Counted from the stretch's first letter, positions 18,708 through 28,120 are shown. The stretch: DNA of 64,000 bases from Emcibacter sp. (GCA_021741205.1 JAIOYI010000001.1:1-64000); one strand, 5' to 3'. Notes: generated by a model from the sequence alone, not told the origin. Made by a program: numbers and translations.

Positions 18708-19007
18708 ATGAGCCTTGAAAATTTTACAGCCATAATTCGCGATAAAGCCCAGTCACTCGATGCCAAAGGTAAAAAAATTAAAGTTGATCTTCAGGGGGAT
18801 GGTATTATTTTTATTAATGGTGCAACAACGCCCCCCGCCGTCAGCAACGACGACAATGATGCGGATGTGACATTAATTATCAGTGAAGAAAATTTTGAAA
18901 GCCTAATGGACGGATCTTTAAACCCACAGATGGCATTTATGATGGGAAAACTTAAAATTGAGGGTGATATGGGGCTAGCGTTAAAATTGGGCGAACTTTT
19001 TAGCTAA
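18708..19007 (+). CDS. SCP2 sterol-binding domain protein
   Basis: A 99-residue single-domain protein of the SCP2 sterol carrier family. It contains the pattern DLQGDGIIFINGATTPPAVSNDDNDADVTLIISEENFESLMDG followed by NPQMAFMMGKLKIEGDMGLALKLGELF, which is the classic C-terminal SCP2 signature. Such proteins bind lipids or hydrophobic ligands in a tunnel. The specific ligand in bacteria is generally unknown. It has a good ribosome site (AAAGGAAA) and a bidirectional terminator follows. Confidence 0.92.
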   Translation: MSLENFTAIIRDKAQSLDAKGKKIKVDLQGDGIIFINGATTPPAVSNDDNDADVTLIISEENFESLMDGSLNPQMAFMMGKLKIEGDMGLALKLGELFS

Positions 19008-19037
19008 GCTGTCTTAATCTATTATCCCTTAAAAACA

Positions 19038-19065
19038 AATAAGGCACCCAATAGGATGCCTTATT
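19038..19065. terminator. bidirectional terminator between SCP2 gene and ompA
   Basis: AATAAGGCA (19038-19046) pairs with TGCCTTATT (19057-19065). The stem has A-rich and T-rich flanks on both sides and lies between two convergent genes. Confidence 0.75.
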
Positions 19066-19086
19066 CGCATAATATATTTTAAAGGG

Positions 19087-20214
19087 TTATTGAAGAACGA
19101 TAACAGTCCGTCTGTTCATTTTTTCCTTAACACCGTCAGCTGTTTCCACTGCATTCTTCTGTTCCCCAAAACTGTCTTGGGTAATATCAATACTGTCCAT
19201 GCCCTGATTAACCAAAGCATTCTTTACCACTTCTGCTCGTTTCTGAGCTAAGACATCATTATAGTGATCTAAACCTGAACGATCGGCATGACCCGAAACC
19301 ATAATTTGAACAGATTTGCCTTTCTTGGCTTCAGACGCCGCCTTTTGGATGACGTTTTCTGCTTCCATGTTAAGTCGACTACTGTTTAAATCAAAATAAA
19401 CAATATATGGTCCCTTATCTATAATAGGCCCAGCCGCTGGCTCAATTCTACTAACTGGTTCTGGCCTACTGACGGGCTCTGGTTTTTCCACTACAGCAGC
19501 TACAGCAACGGGCTGTGGCATCTCAGCAACGGTCTTTTTCTCATTACCCCCAAACCGATATGTAAGACCTACAACAATATCATGACTGTCATAACCATTT
19601 TTGAAAGTTGCACCATTATGATCAATCAAATTAGCCTTTGCGGTTCCAAGAAATCGATATTTTAATGACATCTCAACAGCATCAGTAACTGCCATTCTAA
19701 GTCCAGCAAAAGCCTGATAAGCCATTGTCATATCCGCATCATTTGTGAACATATTGGATGCTGTTGCCAAATTATTAAATTTTACATCGGCAACGCCAAG
19801 GCCGCCCCCGACAAAGGGCTCAATAACTCTATCGTTTGAAATGCTGTCAAAATCATACGTAAGATTCATCATATAATGGGTTAATCGCGCATTTCCTGAA
19901 CTGACTGCAATTTGGCCAAGGCCGCCCAAATCAAGTCCACCATCATTGACAACATTAAGACTCTCTAAATTATTGAAATGCTTACCGATTTCACCCTCTA
20001 AACGCCATTGTCCGAAGTCATATCCAACAATACCGTCTATAGCATAACCATCCTTAAAATTACTTTTAATGTCCAGAATACTGTCTTTAGCCTTTTCCTG
20101 ACCTAATATGCCATAGGCATAATCGATTGTGGCATACCATTGACCATCCGCAGCCTGTGCCATATTGCCAACCAAAGTGACGAAGCAAACGCTTGTAAAA
20201 AGAATTCTTTTCAT
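19087..20214 (-). CDS. OmpA family outer-membrane protein
   Basis: A 375-residue OmpA-type protein. The signal peptide MKRILFTSVCFVTLVGNMAQAA is followed by an eight-strand type beta-barrel domain (about 25-235, with alternating strands ending in IVVGLTYRF). A proline-rich linker with a repeated PEPVSR comes next. The OmpA C-terminal peptidoglycan-binding domain has VYFDLNSSRLNMEAENVIQKAA and the signature SGHADRSGLDHYNDVLAQKRAEVVKNAL. It should anchor the outer membrane to the wall. It lies downstream of the GTA cluster in the same direction with a 109-bp AT-rich gap, but it is most likely a separate housekeeping gene. Confidence 0.93.
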   Translation of the reverse strand: MKRILFTSVCFVTLVGNMAQAADGQWYATIDYAYGILGQEKAKDSILDIKSNFKDGYAIDGIVGYDFGQWRLEGEIGKHFNNLESLNVVNDGGLDLGGLGQIAVSSGNARLTHYMMNLTYDFDSISNDRVIEPFVGGGLGVADVKFNNLATASNMFTNDADMTMAYQAFAGLRMAVTDAVEMSLKYRFLGTAKANLIDHNGATFKNGYDSHDIVVGLTYRFGGNEKKTVAEMPQPVAVAAVVEKPEPVSRPEPVSRIEPAAGPIIDKGPYIVYFDLNSSRLNMEAENVIQKAASEAKKGKSVQIMVSGHADRSGLDHYNDVLAQKRAEVVKNALVNQGMDSIDITQDSFGEQKNAVETADGVKEKMNRRTVIVLQ

Positions 20215-20323
20215 AATATTTCCTCAGTGCACAGAAAATAAATTTTTCTGCTTTATTTATTAAAATTATTGCAGATAATTATAACTGAGATTATGTCAAC
20301 ATTATGTTGTCTAAAATTAATAT

Positions 20324-20824
20324 CTAGGGAGCAATTAACCCATGGATGCGGCAAGCGGCAAGAAGATTATTAAGAGCGATCCGTGCCTCTGCATCAATAG
20401 TGCTACCCCCTATGGCATCGCTGATTGCGGCTTGTTGCGGTCCAATAATCTGCTGTCCTGAAATTTCAACTTTTTGGGCTTTTACAATACCTTTCTGCCA
20501 TAGCCCCGATCTGAATTGTGCCGTCACATTATCATCCTTCAACCAAACGGTCATACCTTCAAATGCTAAATAAAACTGCCATATTCCGCCTATAAATTGT
20601 GCCAATTCATCATCATGACCTGTCCAATCCCCTGTAGCAGAGGCAGAGACCAACCATAACCCGCCCTCAATGGGTGATAAAGGTGGGGTTGAAAGGGTTG
20701 CGGTCTCGACTGCTGTCTGCACCAAGGCATCAAACATATTCAATGCCATATTATGTGTAACTTCTTTTTGTGATTGGGTAGAAATGATATAAGGCGTTTT
20801 AAGCCGTGGCGTTTCATTGCTCAT
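20324..20824 (-). CDS. DUF2793 tail-associated protein, end of GTA-like cluster
   Basis: A 166-residue protein with a DUF2793 domain, a family found at the distal end of alphaproteobacterial phage and GTA clusters. The N-terminal motif TPRLKTPYIISTQSQKEVTHNMALNMFDALVQ and the central GGLWLVSASATGDWTGHDDELAQFIGGIWQFY are typical. DUF2793 proteins are thought to be fibre or receptor-binding components because of their position after the hub gene. It is separated from gp15 by 32 bp and is the last gene of the minus-strand cluster. Confidence 0.85.
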   Translation of the reverse strand: MSNETPRLKTPYIISTQSQKEVTHNMALNMFDALVQTAVETATLSTPPLSPIEGGLWLVSASATGDWTGHDDELAQFIGGIWQFYLAFEGMTVWLKDDNVTAQFRSGLWQKGIVKAQKVEISGQQIIGPQQAAISDAIGGSTIDAEARIALNNLLAACRIHGLIAP

Positions 20825-20856
20825 ATAAAGATTACCTTTTATTGTTAAGAGATTAT

Positions 20857-23118
20857 TTAGACTATTTTGGTGAGAGGATGGCCTCTACCCACCACATCAC
20901 TAATTTGCATGATGCGAATATTCAGCGAGGGTTGCACGGATCCAAAATCATCGACTTGCAGAGAGGCTGGATATAGTATTTCTGGCATTTCGGATGTTAA
21001 AATACGTACCACATTAGAGCCATTCAGGATTTCCACATCATATTTCTCATAAAGCTCGCCCAAGGGCACATCCGCATTATCAAGCCATTCACCGCTAATA
21101 CGGCTACGTCTTATCCATGTTATAGTAAGATTTCCGATACTATCTCTTACGCCCTGAGCATGAACGGGTGAAAAGGGTTTTAAAACCTCAGCATCATACT
21201 GATATTCAAGGGGTAAAACATCCTCAACACGCCCCCCCACTGTCACGGCCTTGAAATGGCGAATTTTGCCAATATCAGAGAAATTCAATGCCGAAATACT
21301 TGTCGTAGTCTCGGTTAAAAGAATAAAAATTTCTGAAATTACATGATTGCTTACAAAATGTTCCGTACCCCGCCGCCCTCGCAACAGCCCACTTAATCGG
21401 TAACGGCCATCGGGTTCTAAGACAGCTTGTTGGAACTGAATAATTTCACCACCCACCCACGCAATATTAGCTCCATTTAAAACAGCTTCTGCGGTTTCAC
21501 CAGAAATACTATAATTAGCATTATCCAATCTCACCAATAAATCATTGCCATAATCCCAATAGGCCGTCGGACCATCAGACATAATATTGTCTACAATACC
21601 GCTTATAACAGGCGATAAGACCGTATCTATTTGGCTATAGGTTTGATCATTATCACGAGAAATAAAAAGTCCCGCCCCATTCCATTTTCCAGTCCCTGCC
21701 CCCGCAGACCAAAAAAAAACTGGTGAGGTAACATTTTCCCCCATAATATTTGGCATATCAAGGGGGAAAAACTGACTTATCGCGAGTGTCTCAACTGTTT
21801 GAATTGGGATATTACCACTATCTGCAAAACTGTTTCTATCCAGCAGTGAATTTGAAAATCTCATTGCCTGACAATTAATCCCTTGTGAACCAATCTCTAC
21901 TTCTTGAAGCAAGAAATCCTGCGCTTCGCCTGCGATCGTCATGGTAATAATATCACCTGGCAGAAGATCAGCATATTTTTGCGATAAAGAGAAAGAGACA
22001 CTTTCTCGACCATACCAAACAAGGTCGAGCTGTATTTCAGATACTGTTTTAGCCTTGCCCGAAGAAATAACCAGAGGATAGGCACTTTGGCGAACAATGT
22101 CACTTGCCACATTTAACCGTCGTGCTCTTTGATGACCAGTTTGATAATCTCTATCCGGATCAATAAAGGAGATACCAATTTCCTTTGGCAACGCCATATC
22201 CTGCTGTCTCGTAAGGGTTATTTTATTTTGACTGTTTGATTTTTTAGCCAAGAGTACAAAATCATCTGACGTAAGGGTGGCATTTGGTGTCCTATTTAGA
22301 TTTCGGAATATAAGGCTATTTTCCTTTTCAACCACGTCAAAATGATAAATCTGAGACAATTCCTCAAGCACGGTTCTTGATTTTGTTGGCCCCGAAATCA
22401 TAAAACCCTTAACAATTTGCGTGAGGTCGTTCGCATCATATGACGGCAAATGGCAAAGCGCACAGATATCCGACACAATTGTCGAAAGCATAACCTCACC
22501 CCCTATATCGGCAATAATCTCAAAAGTTAGATTTGGAATCCTGTTGGCATATTCGCCAAGCTCTAAATCTTCTAAAACAACATAAGCTAAATTATGAAAA
22601 TTATTTACACTCGCCAAACCATCCAAAGCCTCGATCATGGGGTCGGCATTCTGAAAGTCCGTCCCTTTATAAAGCCTCATCTCGCCGCCCACGGCCAATT
22701 TTCCCGAACCGTCACGCAATAATTTTCCGTCCGCCCAAATGCGCCCCACATTTGAAATTTCACGCCCAGATAACACCACCGCAAAGGATGCAGAATAGCT
22801 ATAGGTTACAGTTGTGACCTTTTGTCCGCCGCCTTTACCACCACCGCCTTGTGTTTTCTCGTTCCGCGTTTCTTTAAGCCCAGAAGACCAAACCACATTA
22901 CCTGGCAGACGCATCGTACCATAAACGCGGGAAATAGGTTCGCCGTAAGAAGACGTCTGAACATTCAGATCCTTCAGCCGTCCTCCTTCAATGGTGCGAG
23001 AACCACCACCACCAAAAAGGGATTGATCAATACTGCGTCCGACCAATCCCCCTATCATACCCCCAATAGGCCCACCGAAAGCAGTACCCACAACCGTAAG
23101 AACAACACTTGCCATCAA
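20857..23118 (-). CDS. GTA gp15-like baseplate hub / host specificity protein, short form
   Basis: Distal tail hub protein related to RcGTA gp15, 753 aa against roughly 1300 in RcGTA. It begins with the family's hydrophobic glycine-rich N-terminus (VVLTVVGTAFGGPIGGMIGGLVGRSIDQSLFGGGGSR) and the segment LKDLNVQTSSYGEPISRVYGTMRLPGNVVWSSGLKE. The phage tail-3-like region follows (IVSDICALCHLPSYDANDL...) and C-terminal beta-rich modules with LLRGRRGTEHFVSNH come last. The TIM-barrel-like domain usually inserted after the first 200 residues of gp15 is not seen. The preceding gene gp12 instead has a long extra N-terminal domain. It is adjacent to the gp14 peptidase, with 1 bp spacing. Confidence 0.85.
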   Translation of the reverse strand: MMASVVLTVVGTAFGGPIGGMIGGLVGRSIDQSLFGGGGSRTIEGGRLKDLNVQTSSYGEPISRVYGTMRLPGNVVWSSGLKETRNEKTQGGGGKGGGQKVTTVTYSYSASFAVVLSGREISNVGRIWADGKLLRDGSGKLAVGGEMRLYKGTDFQNADPMIEALDGLASVNNFHNLAYVVLEDLELGEYANRIPNLTFEIIADIGGEVMLSTIVSDICALCHLPSYDANDLTQIVKGFMISGPTKSRTVLEELSQIYHFDVVEKENSLIFRNLNRTPNATLTSDDFVLLAKKSNSQNKITLTRQQDMALPKEIGISFIDPDRDYQTGHQRARRLNVASDIVRQSAYPLVISSGKAKTVSEIQLDLVWYGRESVSFSLSQKYADLLPGDIITMTIAGEAQDFLLQEVEIGSQGINCQAMRFSNSLLDRNSFADSGNIPIQTVETLAISQFFPLDMPNIMGENVTSPVFFWSAGAGTGKWNGAGLFISRDNDQTYSQIDTVLSPVISGIVDNIMSDGPTAYWDYGNDLLVRLDNANYSISGETAEAVLNGANIAWVGGEIIQFQQAVLEPDGRYRLSGLLRGRRGTEHFVSNHVISEIFILLTETTTSISALNFSDIGKIRHFKAVTVGGRVEDVLPLEYQYDAEVLKPFSPVHAQGVRDSIGNLTITWIRRSRISGEWLDNADVPLGELYEKYDVEILNGSNVVRILTSEMPEILYPASLQVDDFGSVQPSLNIRIMQISDVVGRGHPLTKIV

Positions 23119-23119
23119 A

Positions 23120-23584
23120 TTATTCCTTTATATCCTCTGAAAAAATTGAAAATGTATGAACTGAGATAATTTTGGATCGCCAATCTGCGCTTAATCCATG
23201 TTCAGTAACCTTGCCGTATTTTTCACAGGCATGAATGATGCCCCGATCTGTCACTATGGCGGCATGTTCTAAAAACCGTCCAAACCTCAGAAGAATAATA
23301 TCCCCATACATCATCTGTTCTATTGGTTTTATTCTAAAATCTGCACTATTGGCATAACGGGATATAGCCTGTTTCTTGGGTATTTTTTTGTAATCTAGTT
23401 GATCAAAATCACTTAATCCCAATGATTTTGCCACATAGACAACCAAACCAACACAATCTAGACCATAAGACGGATTACGCCCCTGATGACGGAAGGGAAC
23501 ACCGAGACAACGTCTTGCGCATAAAATTATTTGCGCCCGACGTGAATCCTGCTTTGAATCCTTATTCATAATAAATATTTTCAT
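23120..23584 (-). CDS. NlpC/P60 tail peptidase (GTA gp14-like)
   Basis: Cell-wall peptidase of the tail tip, 154 aa. The NlpC/P60 nucleophile Cys lies in YGLDCVGLVVYVAKSLG near residue 45. The catalytic His appears in FLEHAAIVTDRGIIHACEK. RcGTA gp14 has the same position and is thought to cut peptidoglycan during DNA entry. A start at the sixth codon (MNKDSKQ) is also possible. Upstream on the opposite strand lies the divergent 216-residue gene, which separates gp14 from gp13. Confidence 0.88.
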   Translation of the reverse strand: MKIFIMNKDSKQDSRRAQIILCARRCLGVPFRHQGRNPSYGLDCVGLVVYVAKSLGLSDFDQLDYKKIPKKQAISRYANSADFRIKPIEQMMYGDIILLRFGRFLEHAAIVTDRGIIHACEKYGKVTEHGLSADWRSKIISVHTFSIFSEDIKE

Positions 23585-23669
23585 AAATACTTTCTGGGGT
23601 CTGGTTATTTGAAATAAACTTTGCTATCAGTGTTCTTTAATAAAAAATAAAATAAGGAACTGTCTGACC

Positions 23670-24320
23670 ATGGACATGAATGTTATCGGGTTACATATTC
23701 ACGAATTAAGAAACCAATGCCGTTTTATTGAAGCAAGTGTGGACATTTTAAATCAATCTTTAGAGGGTAAAGCCCCTATTGGTGCATTTTTTGCCCTGCA
23801 AAATATTATACTGGGAACAAATCATATTGCTCGCACGATATGGTCACCCCGCAAAAAAGGCAAAGACAGATCAAAGGCGTTGCAGAAATTATTAGAATTG
23901 CCAGAAAAATATCCTCTCAATAATGAAAATATTTTATCGCTCACGGATCACTCTGATGAGTCTAATGATCAATGGATCGCCCAATCAAAGGGGCAATATA
24001 TTCTTTATGATTTTATAGGTAATATAGCCGATAGCCAACATAAGGAGGTTGCGACAAAAAATATTTATCGTGCCTTTGATACGCTGACCAAAATCTATAC
24101 ATTTCGTGGCATTAGTTATAATTTAGAAGCCCTTTTGAAGGCCTTATCCGATGTTAGTAATCGGGTGAATCAGATTCATATGCGCCTTTATCCTGATCAA
24201 TGGAAAACCGAACAATCTAAAACAGCCAAAGAAGCACCCGCAGAAAAAGAACCACCCGCAGCAAAAGAAGCACCTGCGGTAAAAGAAAAGGCTGCCAAAA
24301 AAACTCCAAAGAAAAAATAG
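23670..24320 (+). CDS. unknown protein encoded on opposite strand inside GTA cluster
   Basis: A 216-residue protein I do not recognise. Residues 1-185 look like a compact alpha-helical domain with alternating hydrophobic heptads (HIHELRNQCRFIEASVDILNQSL, FFALQNIILGTNHIARTIW). The C-terminal 30 residues are a Lys/Ala/Pro/Glu-rich repeat tail (APAEKEPPAAKEAPAVKE) ending AAKKTPKKK, suggesting DNA, RNA or acidic-surface contact. No signal or membrane segment. The segment LSLTDHSDESNDQW faintly recalls the RNxxxH region of HEPN-like proteins, but the Arg and spacing do not fit, so no function is assigned. It lies between gp13 and gp14 on the opposite strand, with 6 bp to gp13 and a divergent 85-bp gap to gp14. 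Its ribosome site AAGGAACTG is plausible. Confidence 0.8.
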   Translation: MDMNVIGLHIHELRNQCRFIEASVDILNQSLEGKAPIGAFFALQNIILGTNHIARTIWSPRKKGKDRSKALQKLLELPEKYPLNNENILSLTDHSDESNDQWIAQSKGQYILYDFIGNIADSQHKEVATKNIYRAFDTLTKIYTFRGISYNLEALLKALSDVSNRVNQIHMRLYPDQWKTEQSKTAKEAPAEKEPPAAKEAPAVKEKAAKKTPKKK

Positions 24321-24326
24321 TCTTAA

Positions 24327-25169
24327 TTACTTCAGACCCGGATAATAATAGAGTGAATCCGTTCCTGGAATGGATGTTTCACCTTTAAAGTTTTTAAAAT
24401 TCTGAAATTTTGTTCCGCAGGTTGCTGATCTTTTATCGCAACCTGCAACAGCCTGATAACTATCTCCAACCATTATAATATTCGGCAAATTATCAAATAA
24501 TATAAACTGACCGCCTGAAAAATTTTTGACCTCTGATTTAAGACCGGCATTTGATCCCTTTAACCAACGCACCAGACCATAATCATACCACCCATCTGAC
24601 TCAGACCGTGTTATGTCTCTAAAGTTATTTCTGCTAAAAGCCTCAGTGACGCTGCCTGTGACCGAGAATTCTTCTAAATTGACATGACAATTATTGCCTC
24701 CTAAATCTGCCCGACATTCTGGTGAAAACACATCACCGATGACCTGTTGCAATCGTTGACTAAGACCTCTTATCTCAACAGTAAAATATTTATCCTTTAG
24801 AATGAATTCCCCAAGCCACCCATTTCGGATATGAAGTTTGCCTTGAACAGGTGCCTGCCAATTTATTTGAAATATCGAAATCATCGCATGATCAAACAGT
24901 CCTGATGAAATATCTTTGTCCGAAATGCCTTCAGAAGATAATAGAGCATTGATTTCAAGATTATCCACATTCAAACTATTGGTGCTACTCACGGATGACG
25001 GCAAAAAGCTATTTGCGGGACTAAAGATCAGATTATCAAACTCAATCTCTTTATCATGGGTCGCAAAAGCCATGCGCACTCCATCCTGACGTGTCAAAAC
25101 CCAACATGTCACCATGTTAGTTACAACCTCTGAAAGATGATTTTTAAGTTCTAAAGATATCGTTTTCAT
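24327..25169 (-). CDS. DUF2163 tail protein (GTA gp13-like)
   Basis: A 280-residue tail-tip protein of the DUF2163/phage BR0599 family, matching RcGTA gp13. The N-terminal half contains TCWVLTRQDGVRMAFATHDKEIEFDNLIF, typical of the family. The C-terminal BR0599 domain has FSPECRADLGGNNCHVNL and the final GCDKRSATCGTKFQNFKNFKGE, with paired cysteines. In RcGTA the equivalent baseplate protein carries an iron-sulfur cluster bound by four cysteines, and four matching cysteines are present here. It starts directly at the end of gp12 (stop and start adjacent). Confidence 0.9.
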   Translation of the reverse strand: MKTISLELKNHLSEVVTNMVTCWVLTRQDGVRMAFATHDKEIEFDNLIFSPANSFLPSSVSSTNSLNVDNLEINALLSSEGISDKDISSGLFDHAMISIFQINWQAPVQGKLHIRNGWLGEFILKDKYFTVEIRGLSQRLQQVIGDVFSPECRADLGGNNCHVNLEEFSVTGSVTEAFSRNNFRDITRSESDGWYDYGLVRWLKGSNAGLKSEVKNFSGGQFILFDNLPNIIMVGDSYQAVAGCDKRSATCGTKFQNFKNFKGETSIPGTDSLYYYPGLK

Positions 25170-27518
25170 TTACAAACGCACCTCGATCAATGAAATAGAT
25201 GGCACGTGCCCCGCCTTAAAACTCTCCAAGGTAATGGGCAGAAAATCTTCATAAAAGCGCACAGGAACATCAAACTCATAGCCTGCTGTAATCATGACCC
25301 CTGCAGCAGGTGCCACATCAAAGGTTATAACACCGTTTGTCTCGTCACATTGCCAGCCACTTGCCTGCTCTATGGCATCAAATGCAACCTTAACTGTCGC
25401 TGTAACAGGCTTTGCAATCCTTCTGGTCTGAGATATACCACCGCTGCTATAGGTTTTGATAAGCTGAAAAGAAACCGTAACCCCATCCCCAAGACCAATT
25501 TCCTGATCAGTGGACGAAATAATTTGTTCAGGAGAGGTACTTTTATAATCAATCCAGTCCTTATAACGAAAGCCATAAGCACGGCCTGCCCTCGCCCGAA
25601 AGAAACTTATTAAGTCCGCCAAATTATTTTCAGACCTTAACCCAAGTCCCACATCATAGATATTACGGGCCTCTGACCATTCCCGATTTCGTTGTTCATG
25701 GCCCGACGCCATTTCAATGATATTGGTCATAAATTGTGGTCCACCACTTGCCCCGTAACTGATGTCCTCTGGCAAGCGTATTTCGTGAAATCCTGTCATG
25801 TCGCTTCCTTGATCTATGGTATAAATAACGCCGTCCCGCACAATTTGGGGATAGGCCCAGACAAATATCTCTGTAAAGCCGTCCTTAAATCCAAACCTCG
25901 CCGCCTTCATAATGTTCTTCCAATTTTCTGGCGTTGAGGGTAGGAGATTGAAACCTGCAAAATAATGGGTCTGTGATCTGGGGTAAGATAAAGCCTGATC
26001 TATGGCCTTTATGGCGTTGGTTCTTTTGCCCCATTCCCCGCTTAAAACAAAATCATAATCCTCGATTTGCATATAATCAAAGGCAGGCCATTGCCATTGG
26101 TTAGCTGCAAAATTTGCACTCTGTGCCAAGGGTGCGTTATTCAACATGACTTGCGGACTATAAAAAAGCAGACCAATTTGTGCGGCGGGATATAATATTT
26201 TAATCTGATCCCGAAGCCATAAAGTGGATAACCCAAGTTTATTTCTAAGCCAATCAAGATAATCCTGCTGCAAGATTGTTGGAATTTCCGTGGCAAGAAA
26301 ATGCTTATCTGGTACTGGATTTGCCGTTTCAGACGTATAAAGTGACATGGTTACATCATCATAAAAGTGGGGCACCCCAAGACCATTTTGATCTATCCAC
26401 CACCAAGGTTCACCGATCTGATAATAATGACCTGATCCCACCTGGCCTACAATATCGCCAAAAGCCAAAAAGACATCCCTTAAGTAATCAAGTGCCAACT
26501 GATTTGTGGGCGCAATAAGACCAGAGGGGGGCGACCAACCTGTTCTGGCTGCTGTGCCGTCATGAGCCTTCTGTTGCCAAATTTCTGGAATATTCTCTGC
26601 TAATATTTCATAAGACAGGGAAAATATGACCTTAAAACCAAAAAAATTCGCGAGTTCCAGATAATTTTTATGCCAACTTATTGCAGCCTTATTTAATTTG
26701 GCCTTTAAGGGGTCAATAATATATCGCGCTTCAACCCCGTCCCAGCTTAAATTATAATAATGGCTCATGCCCACATAATGATTGATATAATCGCTGTAAC
26801 CCAGACGTAGCATATTCCATATTACCCGCTCAGGGGTCAGGTTTGTCACATCGTCATAACCATTAGCCATGCGCAAATTATGGGGCTTTACAAAGCCGTC
26901 CCCAACCTTAAGCGTCGATGTGGGACCTGTAACTTTAATGTCAGAAAGGATCACCCGACCTTCTACCGCACCGGGTAAGGGACCCGTGGTTATACCGTCA
27001 AAGTCAGATGGAACCATACTTATGAACATGCGGTCAATATCCGCTGGATAAACGGGATCTGCCTCGGCTGGATGAAGATAGCCCCCCGCTAGATTATCAA
27101 AATCTAGGGTAATGACCGCATCATCCACTGTGCCTATGGCATAATTCCAAAGCCGCACATACCATGTTCTGGCACCCCCATTCTGATCCCGTCCTTCTAT
27201 GGTCAAAGTAGGGCTGTGCAAGAGGTCTAGCGTCTTGATATTACTGCTCTGCCAACGAAAACTTAACACCGTATGGGCGTAATTTTTGCGGGTTTCATAA
27301 CGGTGAAAGGGGTGATCAAATAAATCTTCTGATTCCCAAATAAGCCCACATAAATCCTCATAACGATAAAAGACAAGATCAATAACAAGACTGTTATAAC
27401 CAGACGTTATCACGGACGCCATCATTGGGCGGGGGAAGTTCACCGTCCAGTAACGGGGCGAAAAACGCCGCACAAAGCTCGTGTCCGTTTGATCCTCTGT
27501 TGTGGCAATCCAATACAT
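25170..27518 (-). CDS. DUF2460 distal tail protein with large N-terminal fusion (GTA gp12-like)
   Basis: A 782-residue protein. The last about 205 residues (from EIRLPEDISYGASGGPQFMTNIIEMASGHEQRN) are a DUF2460/TIGR02217 domain, which alone forms the roughly 210-aa RcGTA gp12 distal tail protein. The first about 575 residues are extra. A beta-rich start (VNFPRPMMASVI, LTIEGRD) is followed by a region with features of a TIM-barrel glycoside-hydrolase-like fold (VIFSLSYEILAE, IGEPWWWIDQNG, FDYMQIEDYDFVL, GFTEIFVWAYPQ). The neighbouring gp15 lacks the TIM-barrel usually found there, suggesting a domain exchange. The start overlaps the gp11 stop. Confidence 0.8.
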   Translation of the reverse strand: MYWIATTEDQTDTSFVRRFSPRYWTVNFPRPMMASVITSGYNSLVIDLVFYRYEDLCGLIWESEDLFDHPFHRYETRKNYAHTVLSFRWQSSNIKTLDLLHSPTLTIEGRDQNGGARTWYVRLWNYAIGTVDDAVITLDFDNLAGGYLHPAEADPVYPADIDRMFISMVPSDFDGITTGPLPGAVEGRVILSDIKVTGPTSTLKVGDGFVKPHNLRMANGYDDVTNLTPERVIWNMLRLGYSDYINHYVGMSHYYNLSWDGVEARYIIDPLKAKLNKAAISWHKNYLELANFFGFKVIFSLSYEILAENIPEIWQQKAHDGTAARTGWSPPSGLIAPTNQLALDYLRDVFLAFGDIVGQVGSGHYYQIGEPWWWIDQNGLGVPHFYDDVTMSLYTSETANPVPDKHFLATEIPTILQQDYLDWLRNKLGLSTLWLRDQIKILYPAAQIGLLFYSPQVMLNNAPLAQSANFAANQWQWPAFDYMQIEDYDFVLSGEWGKRTNAIKAIDQALSYPRSQTHYFAGFNLLPSTPENWKNIMKAARFGFKDGFTEIFVWAYPQIVRDGVIYTIDQGSDMTGFHEIRLPEDISYGASGGPQFMTNIIEMASGHEQRNREWSEARNIYDVGLGLRSENNLADLISFFRARAGRAYGFRYKDWIDYKSTSPEQIISSTDQEIGLGDGVTVSFQLIKTYSSGGISQTRRIAKPVTATVKVAFDAIEQASGWQCDETNGVITFDVAPAAGVMITAGYEFDVPVRFYEDFLPITLESFKAGHVPSISLIEVRL

Positions 27519-28108
27519 TATAGATCCCTTTCGGCACGATCCATGGCACGGCGTACGGCAACAGCCACCTGCCCTGCACTTCGGCTTGTCATGTCGTTTG
27601 AAGCACCTTGATTGGTGATATTGATTGTAATATTGCTTGGTCGACCTGTTCCACTCGCACTACCTCTTCCTTGTCCATTTGTGATGGAATTTGGTATAAT
27701 ACGACCTGCATTTTCTGGCACAAAAAGCTCTGGCCCCCTTTCTCCCACAAGATAGGGTGCGCGTGCATTAACGGAACCGCCACCCGCCCGACCAAAGAGG
27801 GCGCCGCTCACAATGCTCCCAAGAGAATTGCCGATACTGCTGCCCCCAAATAAATTATTTAAGCCAGACTGAATAGCGCTATTGGCAATATCATTTAACA
27901 CCGACAAGGCGACCTGACGAAGACTTGAAAAACTAAGTTCGCCAGAACGGGCAAAATTAGCAAACATACGGGTCATACCGTCCGAGGTTCGAGCAGCAGC
28001 GGTTTCAAGTCCACCAAAATCTTTTTCAATATTGTCAAGCTGTCCCCGCAGGTCAGCGCTATCAGCTCTGATTTTTACGACTAGGCTGTCGAGTATGGTT
28101 TCTGTCAT
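27518..28108 (-). CDS. short tape measure protein (GTA gp11-like)
   Basis: A 196-residue tail tape measure-like protein, as in RcGTA gp11. The start at 28108 (MTETILDSLVVKIRADSADL) is chosen over upstream codons because it opens the conserved segment LVVKIRADSADLRGQLDNIEKDFGGLE. The upstream part would also read through a terminator hairpin. A central helix (LSFSSLRQVALSVLNDIANSAIQSGLNNLFGG) and a glycine-rich segment precede the family motif YLVGERGPELFVPENAGRIIPN. The C-terminus is amphipathic. An intrinsic terminator lies just 12 bp before the start codon, implying regulated read-through. Confidence 0.88.
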   Translation of the reverse strand: MTETILDSLVVKIRADSADLRGQLDNIEKDFGGLETAAARTSDGMTRMFANFARSGELSFSSLRQVALSVLNDIANSAIQSGLNNLFGGSSIGNSLGSIVSGALFGRAGGGSVNARAPYLVGERGPELFVPENAGRIIPNSITNGQGRGSASGTGRPSNITINITNQGASNDMTSRSAGQVAVAVRRAMDRAERDL

Positions 28109-28120
28109 AATTTTTCCCAT

